DNA of 13,489 nucleotides. Origin: Isohypsibius dastychi. Lineage: Eukaryota > Tardigrada > Eutardigrada > Parachela > Isohypsibiidae. The stretch lies in contig JAQIWT010000956.1 in the NCBI GenBank assembly GCA_034696485.1, positions 1 to 13,489 of the forward strand, in the 5' to 3' direction. Made by a program: the position numbers and the translations under genes. Below, in pieces: positions 7,788 through 13,489 of the stretch (position 1 is the stretch's first letter; the number at the start of each line of letters is the position of its first letter). Below the pieces are notes generated by a model. That model ran no database searches. It saw nothing but the letters and a program-made list of their open reading frames with translations, and was not told where the DNA came from.

Positions 7788-9595
7788 GGTAAACGAGGTG
7801 TTGGCGGGGCCGAGGTAATCGTCGGCATAGATTGTGATGGGAGACCCCGATCGAGATTTTGATTGTTGGGAGGATAATAAGTTCCGGAGAAATACTGACC
7901 CATATTTCCTCGACGGTCATTTTGACCACGAGAATTAAAGACCCGAGAATTTTGACTGTAATTTCGATCGTTGTTGTAACCATTTTGATTTCGTTGGTTG
8001 TTTCTATCTCTAGTGCGGCACTCAGAGATATCGTGACCGGGCTTTTTACAATATCGGCATTCAGCGTAGGGAGTACTGCTTCGATTGTTCTGGAAATTGT
8101 TTTGGTTGTTGTTTTGTCTCTGGCTGTTACGGCACACCGCGGCGACATGTCCGAATTTCTGACAATTGTGGCATTGAATGTTGCTTCTATTTTTAAGTCT
8201 TTCAATCTGAGCCTTCAGTCTCTCATTTTCTGAAATGAGATCGCTGTCTGATGACCTTTGTGAAGGACCGGCCGCTAAGGCACCCAATACCGGAAGACCA
8301 AGTTGTTGCTGATTTGCGACAGACGATAATCCATACGGCAAGTTCCAGGGATTAGCCGGAGACTGTAACATTGACGAACCGGCTGACGGAAAATAGGAAG
8401 AAGAGACCGGATAAGAAGCGGTTGTTTGAATTGTCGGCTGCTGGATTTGAAAAGGGGACGACCCAATTGCCAACCTTGACAATAGCGGCGCAAGATTTTG
8501 AGATGAAACCATTCCTTCCTCCAAAGCCTTCCGCTCGTATGCATGCTTTCGGGCAGCATTACGTAAACGGGTCAAGAATTCCGTCGTTGTCTCTGGCGGC
8601 AGGTCAAGAAAAGATGGCTTCAGATGACTAGGAAGACCTTCCCATAATCGGTGGACCTTTGACTTTTCTGAGGCGTCCGGATCGACTATAGACATTCGTT
8701 TCAGAAGGTTCGTGACGTACGACACCGGATCAAGTTCTGGATCTGTGGTATTTCGTAAACCCAAGATGTCATAATCCACGCTCGACCGGCCGAAAACTTC
8801 AAGTAGACCTTCTTTGTAGGTGTCCCAAACGGCTTCCTCTTGGTTTGAAAGACTTGAAAACCACCGGAGAGCGTTTTCTCGAAGAGCTTGCGGCAGAAAT
8901 CTCTTGCAGTCATCAACGTCCCAGCTGTAAAATTTTCCGATTTGCTCGAACTTCATGATGAAATCCGCCACATCTTCTAGAGGTGACCCGGAAAATGTCG
9001 GGAGGTCTTTTAGGTTCGGTTCTCGGGCTTTTCGGTCTTTAATGGCATCGATAACGAAGTTTTCAATCTGTTGCTGGTCCATTACTAACGGTGCCGGGAT
9101 ATCTGGGACGATGGCGTTTCTCCGATTCTGAAGGTGCAGTTGCGGGTTGTCAACCAAAGCTTCAAGGTGAGGCGCGGCAACTTCTAAATTGATGAGGGGT
9201 TGTTCGACGATATCGGGTTCTCGTTCTGGTCGTTGTCGTTGTTGACGTTCGAGTTCTTGTTGTTCAAGTTCTCGCTGTTGTCGTTGTTGACGTTCAAGTT
9301 CTCGGTGAGCAAGTTCTTGCTGTTGTTGTTCTTCGCGTACTTCGAAACGTTCGTTACGTTCTTGACGTTGTCTTTCCTTGCGTTGTTCTCGTATTCGTTC
9401 GACTTCCGCAGAACTTTGCTCCAAAATACGTGATGGTTTTGTAGCAGGACCTGGCGGCAATTGCGCTCGAGATGAAGACGCAACCTTGAATCCCCCTTCA
9501 CCGGCTCCCGATTCTGATTGGAAATTTGGTTGGTCTATAGTATTTTTCAGTTCTTTTGAAATTGGTTTTCTCCCCTTTTCATTCGATCTTAGCAT
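7775..9595 (-). CDS. gag: Gag structural polyprotein (capsid and nucleocapsid)
   Basis: 606 codons from ATG at 9595 to TGA at 7775. Residues about 58-128 are a Q/E/R-rich, coiled-coil-like region built partly from a 15-residue repeat. About 197-355 matches the character of the gypsy capsid (retrotransposon gag) domain, including a WFSSL block and a later RLWEGLP segment. A short second coil lies near 450-470. Two CCHC zinc knuckles of form C-x2-C-x4-H-x4-C are at 475-488 and 513-526, followed by an N/R-rich nucleic-acid-binding tail. Gag forms the particle and packages genomic RNA. It is intact here. Its last codons hold the frameshift site that yields Gag-Pol. The 5' leader to the LTR is short. 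Confidence 0.95.
   Translation of the reverse strand: MLRSNEKGRKPISKELKNTIDQPNFQSESGAGEGGFKVASSSRAQLPPGPATKPSRILEQSSAEVERIREQRKERQRQERNERFEVREEQQQQELAHRELERQQRQQRELEQQELERQQRQRPEREPDIVEQPLINLEVAAPHLEALVDNPQLHLQNRRNAIVPDIPAPLVMDQQQIENFVIDAIKDRKAREPNLKDLPTFSGSPLEDVADFIMKFEQIGKFYSWDVDDCKRFLPQALRENALRWFSSLSNQEEAVWDTYKEGLLEVFGRSSVDYDILGLRNTTDPELDPVSYVTNLLKRMSIVDPDASEKSKVHRLWEGLPSHLKPSFLDLPPETTTEFLTRLRNAARKHAYERKALEEGMVSSQNLAPLLSRLAIGSSPFQIQQPTIQTTASYPVSSSYFPSAGSSMLQSPANPWNLPYGLSSVANQQQLGLPVLGALAAGPSQRSSDSDLISENERLKAQIERLKNRSNIQCHNCQKFGHVAAVCRNSQRQNNNQNNFQNNRSSTPYAECRYCKKPGHDISECRTRDRNNQRNQNGYNNDRNYSQNSRVFNSRGQNDRRGNMGQYFSGTYYPPNNQNLDRGLPSQSMPTITSAPPTPRLPLNQ
9216..9320 (-). repeat. 45-bp tandem repeat encoding Q/E/R coil of gag
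   Basis: The plus-strand string gttgtcgttgttgacgttc begins at 9232 and again at 9277, a 45-bp period equal to 15 residues (ELERQQRQQ-type units). Further degenerate copies extend to either side. The length keeps the reading frame. Such glutamine-rich coils are prone to length variation between copies. Confidence 0.7.
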
Positions 9596-9667
9596 TGAAA
9601 AGGAAAAGCGTCGTCCACGGAAAGAAAATGTAAATAAATCATTTGGTTCGTTCGGACCTCACGAGGG
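9596..9667 (-). other. 5' untranslated leader, primer-binding site unresolved
   Basis: This is the stretch between the probable LTR end and the gag ATG. A primer-binding site complementary to a tRNA 3' end should begin TGG on the element strand. The only TGG of note is TGGACGACGC starting at 9617, which would fit an LTR ending near 9629, but I cannot name the tRNA. The leader is unusually short for packaging signals if this reading is right. Confidence 0.35.
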
Positions 9668-10627
9668 TGTAAATTAATCTTCAATTCCTACTAGAAAGTC
9701 CGGGTGTAATCGAGGAACGAGTTGATGACCTCCTGCGTAAGTTTTGACATAGGGTGAGATGTTATTGACAGATAGAAAATCTTTCGACGTCCTTCGCGCA
9801 GATCAAACGGGTATTAGAATGAACGCACATGGTCAAGTTATGCTAGCAAACTGGACTGGCTGGTCGACATTAGGGATCCTGATCAAGGATATAGATGTCT
9901 AGAGCCGTTAGAGTATTATTAAACTCGTAAACATAAAAACGTACAACAAGAAATATTCACCACTCAACTTTGACAACGCAAAAAATAAATATGAAACGTT
10001 TGAATATTAATTTCGTAACTGGGTCGCGATTTAATCTGAATGGCCATGACCTTTCCCGCGGCCTATCGGAGCCAAGTTCACGAAGCCTGCACCATCTCGT
10101 GGGTCGAACGCTATTTTCAGATGCTATTTTCGATCGAGATCAGTTACATCAGTGAATCGACGCAATTTGAATTTACAGTGGGATTGGGGGATAAACTACA
10201 CATGCGGTCTTACTGTTTACTCGTCAAAAATAGATTTTCGAAAATCAACTCCAGTCCAATCCTCGAATCCGTTGTTTTCGATCTTCAAGATGAGACAAAA
10301 AAAATCCTCCAGATGAAATAAGGAAAGGGGACGGCTAAGCCGCCATCCCTTGCGTTCCCCCAAATTTGTAGTGGTGTAATTTGGAATATAGGATAGGAAC
10401 TTAATCAGTCAGATAGAAAGGATTGATCAACGATCATTTTATTATGAGAGTGTTAGTAACGAGAAAACAGAAGCGATGTAGAGACGCGAGTCGAGAAGAT
10501 GAAAAGTCAAGAAGTGAAAGTGAAGAAAAAAGTGGAGCTGAGATGTTAGTGCGCAATCCGAGGCCGAGCCGAGTTATTATTAGAGTTAGGCGAGCGAGTG
10601 AGTAAGAGTAAGAATTTAGACGCGACA
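9668..10627 (-). repeat. 5' LTR (right end certain, left end uncertain)
   Basis: The outer end is fixed at 10627 by the match of 10470-10627 to the left LTR and by the TG...CA convention (TGTCGCGTC on the element strand). The inner end cannot be fixed because only 158 bases of the other copy are visible. TGT-starting candidates on the plus strand are 9629, 9668 and 9704, giving LTRs of about 999, 960 or 924 bp. Within it are an AATAAAA polyadenylation-like motif on the element strand (about 10442-10436) and a palindromic cggctaagccg (10332-10342) that could fold in RNA. I see no strong TATA box. The LTR would carry promoter and polyadenylation functions. Confidence 0.75.
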
Positions 10628-11249
10628 AAAAGAAGGGTTGAGGCTCTGGAAAAAGTTTCTGCCACTACTCAGGCCATTGTTCTTGAGAGAATTAATTTTT
10701 CCGCCTCTGAACGAAGACGAAAATCTCATCTACCCGTGAGTAGCTTGCCATTCTTAAACTGAACAGGTTTTTGTTAATTCAGTGGACAGACGAAAACGCC
10801 TATAAATTTTCGGTCGTGCGTGATTCGGAAAAGACTGGAAAAACTGGTTGGCGTTGAGAAAGTCGCTCGTCAGCATCACCTTCTCATGAAATACGTCAAT
10901 GCTCAGTGGGTTTTCAGCCTCAAATTCAAAACCACAGGGCTGACCAGCAACGAATTACAGAGCCTGAAAGAGTGAGGTGTCAATATTTTGAAGCGAAACC
11001 AGACTGGTTTACAAGCGCAGCATTTTGTTCTTATTCCATAGAACAACAGGGCGATTCAGTTTTCGTGAACACATTTCACGGACCAGCGTGCTAACAGTGA
11101 GAGCAAATTGTATGAACGGAGAAATCTGGCTTTCAAATGCGCTGTTCTCCAAATATCCTCCAAACACTCACGTTTGTGCCCGTCTTCACGATTCAAAATC
11201 AAACGAAACATTCCATCCTCCTTTGAACGGCTCTTTCAACAAGTCGTAG
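10628..11249 (+). pseudogene. Coding-like flank with two candidate introns, possibly a disrupted host gene
   Basis: Directly next to the LTR, bases 10629-10735 are open in one frame. They join in phase to 10783-10971 by removing a 47-nt interval with a good donor (GTGAGT) and acceptor (TTTTGTTAATTCAG). These join in phase to 11042-11246 by removing a 70-nt interval (donor GTGAGG, acceptor TTCTTATTCCATAG). The frame then meets TAG at 11247, and further stops follow in the same frame downstream. I recognise no domain. It may be exons of a host gene cut by the retrotransposon, or decayed coding DNA. Other frames are also open for short runs, so the model is tentative. Confidence 0.3.
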
Positions 11250-12100
11250 TCGTTTCAAGTTGCTCAACAGCAATTCTCCATTCTTGGCGTTGCTCTCCCA
11301 CATCTTTCAACATCTTATTCAGGACAAGCTCAGGAAAGTGAACCTCTTCATTGATCCTCCTCAATCGGTTTCGTCTTGTTCAGTTCCCCTGAGAACACAT
11401 TTGTCCATACTGTTCGAAACTTTGAGTCTGAACATTATGATGGTGCTAAGGAAGGAAGTGGTGATTAGAATGTCAAAACTTGAGTGACTCATATCAGTCA
11501 ATCACGCTTTCAAGACTTGAGCATTGATAGTTCTCAAATTGATTATCTACTAGCTAAGATGAGCACTTTTTCGTGAAAAACCGAATTATTTCCTGAGTTG
11601 CTCGTTTCACAATTCTCTCTCTCTCATCCAATTCTCGGCCAGCAGTTTTGACCAACCGCCTATTATCATCTATCAACTGATAGGTGACTGATCTTTCGAA
11701 AGTAATTGGGACCAAAAACAAATTTAATCCGTGAAAGTTTTAGTATACGATTTGTTACATAAATGTTTAACTTCATTATTCATGTTGTGCTACTTCGGCC
11801 CGCTCAAACCAGCTTTGCCGCAAGGCAACTAACAGGCGCATACTAAAATCGCTTCTTTCAAGCTAACGAAAACACTCTTTCACTTTTCACTAACTCTCGC
11901 TCTCGAATAAATACGATTCTTCATCCATTCCGTTCTGGTCGTAACAAAATTGGTCCGACGACTGAGAATTCAGTTTTCACTGAATATGGGTTTGAAAATT
12001 TTGTTTATCATCATGTTGTAACTTGTTACTACTTTCAGACCCACGTTCTCTTCTCGTAACTTCTACCAGGACTGGATGGTGCGTGATTTTAGATAACATT
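11250..12100. other. Flanking DNA without a supportable gene
   Basis: Short open runs occur in several frames but each is broken by stops, and no splice model stands out. The frame continuing from 11249 has several stops, mostly TGA, between protein-like runs, as in a decaying coding sequence. No RNA gene, terminal repeat or transposon end is recognised. Confidence 0.5.
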
Positions 12101-12216
12101 AAAGAGCGTCGGATTTACGACCGCACACGGTGCGAGTCTTTCGTCGGATATTCGTGACCCTGGTCACACTAAAGAGCGTCGGATTTACTACCGCACACAG
12201 TGCGATTTTTCTTTCG
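12101..12216 (+). repeat. 70-bp-period tandem repeat with short hairpins
   Basis: Two copies of aaagagcgtcggatttac start at 12101 and 12171, each followed by a 13-nt inverted repeat: cgcacacggtgcg (12122-12134) and cgcacacagtgcg (12192-12204). The arms are identical and the loops differ (acg, aca). Between them is another perfect inverted repeat, gtgaccctggtcac (12154-12167). A third small one, tcgcatattgcga, follows at 12241-12253. This may be a protein-binding array or a remnant of a hairpin-rich repeat family. Confidence 0.7.
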
Positions 12217-12296
12217 ACAATTGATTACCTTTGGTGAGTGTCGCATATTGCGATAATGTTAGGTGTGCACCGATTTTCTGAATTTTGATCTGCAAG

Positions 12297-12530
12297 GCTC
12301 AGAGTTGCTACGAAAATTCCCTTCCGTGAAATTCAAACAGGTTGCAGTACCCGACGCATTATGTCCCCTGCATTTTGAATTTTGTTTCTTTCTTTCAATC
12401 TGAGCTACTTGAAATGTTTCCACCTGACATCAGACCAGTCTTCAATTTCAACCGTCACGATCAAATCAACGTCCGAAATCCAGTTGTGCAAAAACCCAAC
12501 TATCGAAGAATTATATCAACCCCAATTTAA
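12297..12530 (+). CDS. Candidate terminal exon pair of an unknown gene
   Basis: An open stretch 12297-12340 ends at a donor-like ACAG/GTTGCA. A 64-nt interval with a pyrimidine-rich end (TTTCTTTCTTTCAATCTGAG, to 12404) follows, and 12405-12527 continues in phase to TAA at 12528-12530. The predicted tail is rich in proline, asparagine and arginine and matches nothing I know. The preceding exons are not located. The support is splice-like signals and an open frame only. Confidence 0.22.
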
Positions 12531-13489
12531 ACCAACCCTTGGATAAGAGCTTTGAAGATGCAAATTACACTGCATCACCGACTTTGAATTCCGGATTGAT
12601 CAGTTCTGTGAATGCAGTTCTTTGACGATCGAATTAGATCGTTGATTCTGATTCGTAACTGAGCGAATAAAAAACAATGCCATGCAGGCGAGTGGTGTTC
12701 TTGCTGACCAATATATCTATTCCGGGATCGCCTTGGGAGGTGCGGCTGAGATTTGCAAAAGAGCGGAGTTTGCTTGATCCGGATTCGGTTATTTACCTAC
12801 ATGCAGAGCCTTCAACCTTTGCACAAAGTCGCGAATCGAATCTTTAAGTGCCTGAGAATGTGTCTTTTCGTAGTTGTGTATACAATCAATCGTATTTCGA
12901 TGCGAGGCTCTTTCGGATGGGACTTGCTGATTGTGACAGCTACATCAGCTACATTAAAAAATACCATATAAATTGTAGTCACCATGAAAGATTCACACCG
13001 CGCATTCCCAGCTGCCAACGGTGTTACAAGTGTTAGCGCCTCCACCATTATCAATACAGTAAATAAGTACATAGTCACGAAGTGAATCAATGACGAAAAC
13101 GAATGTAGAATTTATTTCCACAAAGGGGAGTGAGCTCTACAACTCCAAAAAAGTCAGCAGGATTCAGTGATTGAATATCTCGCATGATGAGTCACCTAGT
13201 CGCAACTGAGATTCAGCTTTATTATGGAGGTTTGCACCTTGCTAGGATAATGTCTCAAATCGAGCTGACGGCGAATAATCTTTGCTGAATTGCTGATGGC
13301 TAGCTAGTTAAAAGTATGCCACCACCCGATTGACCTAAATCTGTCACGGATAGTTAAGTGGCAGCTGATACAAGCTTTGCTGGACTTGCTCTTGATTTAC
13401 ATTCCATTCACATTACTCCGTCCTGCCGATCAAGTGGTACTATGTTTTGCTGAATCGATCGGCTCACCACACCTACCATGCGTAAGCCC
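12531..13489. other. Flanking DNA, nothing identifiable
   Basis: Only short open runs occur here. One on the plus strand (12848-13036) is cysteine-rich near its end (CQRCYKC) but has no ATG at its start and is preceded directly by a stop. No RNA gene, repeat family or transposon end is recognised, and base composition resembles the rest of the flank. Confidence 0.5.

Larger units (their letters stand above)
1..10627 (-). mobile_element. Env-bearing Ty3/gypsy LTR retrotransposon, 3' LTR truncated by window edge
   Basis: Seen: two direct copies of an LTR end (1-158 and 10470-10627, two mismatches and no gaps) enclose gag, pol and env-like frames, all on the minus strand, and a purine tract adjoins the inner edge of the left copy. 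Pol order is protease, reverse transcriptase, RNase H, integrase, which defines Ty3/gypsy rather than Ty1/copia. The visible length is about 10.6 kb; the rest of the 3' LTR lies beyond base 1. Inferred: a young insertion, given the LTR similarity, but not autonomous as it stands, because integrase is frameshifted by a 59-bp insertion and env is crossed by a TAA. No target-site duplication can be checked because the left flank is absent. Family-level placement within Metaviridae is not possible from this sequence alone. Confidence 0.96.

Noticed and set aside
9970-10321. Plus-strand open frames inside the 5' LTR
   Set aside because: They are short, overlap each other in different frames and lie in LTR sequence. 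No domain or partner was seen.
12848-13036. Cysteine-rich small secreted protein on the plus strand
   Set aside because: It starts with GTG straight after a stop, has no signal peptide, and no in-phase upstream exon was found.
1-13489. CRISPR array, tRNA or rRNA gene
   Set aside because: No regularly spaced identical repeats with unique spacers, no cloverleaf with its conserved boxes, and no rRNA-like conserved blocks were seen. The context is eukaryotic.

Overview
The window holds one nearly complete LTR retrotransposon of the Ty3/gypsy (Metaviridae) type with an envelope-like gene. It lies on the minus strand and is followed on the right by about 2.9 kb of flanking DNA. The host is probably a small-genome invertebrate, and a nematode is my favoured guess. 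The reasons are the GT-AG introns I infer (47-87 nt) with T-rich acceptors, and the env-bearing gypsy layout. No feature names a species.

Reading the element 5' to 3' means going from high to low coordinates. The 5' LTR ends at 10627. Gag occupies 9595-7775. A very clear -1 frameshift signal (7787-7745) joins gag to pol. Pol (7778-4524) carries protease, reverse transcriptase, RNase H and integrase, and every catalytic residue I checked is present. An insertion of about 59 bp with an 11-bp direct repeat (4511-4580) puts the last part of integrase (4539-3907) in another frame. After a 224-nt gap come two small exon-like open frames (3682-3202), then an env-like gene (3319-1157) with a signal or anchor segment, a furin-like site and a C-terminal membrane span. 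Env is crossed by one in-frame TAA, which may be a mutation or may lie in an intron.

Downstream of env, where simple gypsy elements usually go straight to the polypurine tract, there is a further secreted or membrane-type ORF (ORF Y, exons about 945-868 and 780-337). A last open frame (390-117) runs through the polypurine tract into the 3' LTR. The 3' LTR is cut by the window edge at base 1. The 158 LTR bases present in both copies differ at two positions, so the insertion looks recent.

The right flank (10628-13489) has coding-like stretches that splice in frame but soon meet stops, a 70-bp tandem repeat with small hairpins (12101-12216), and otherwise nothing I can name. The most unusual part is the env region: open frames on both sides of env join in phase across candidate short introns, suggesting that env and ORF Y are expressed from multiply spliced subgenomic RNAs.
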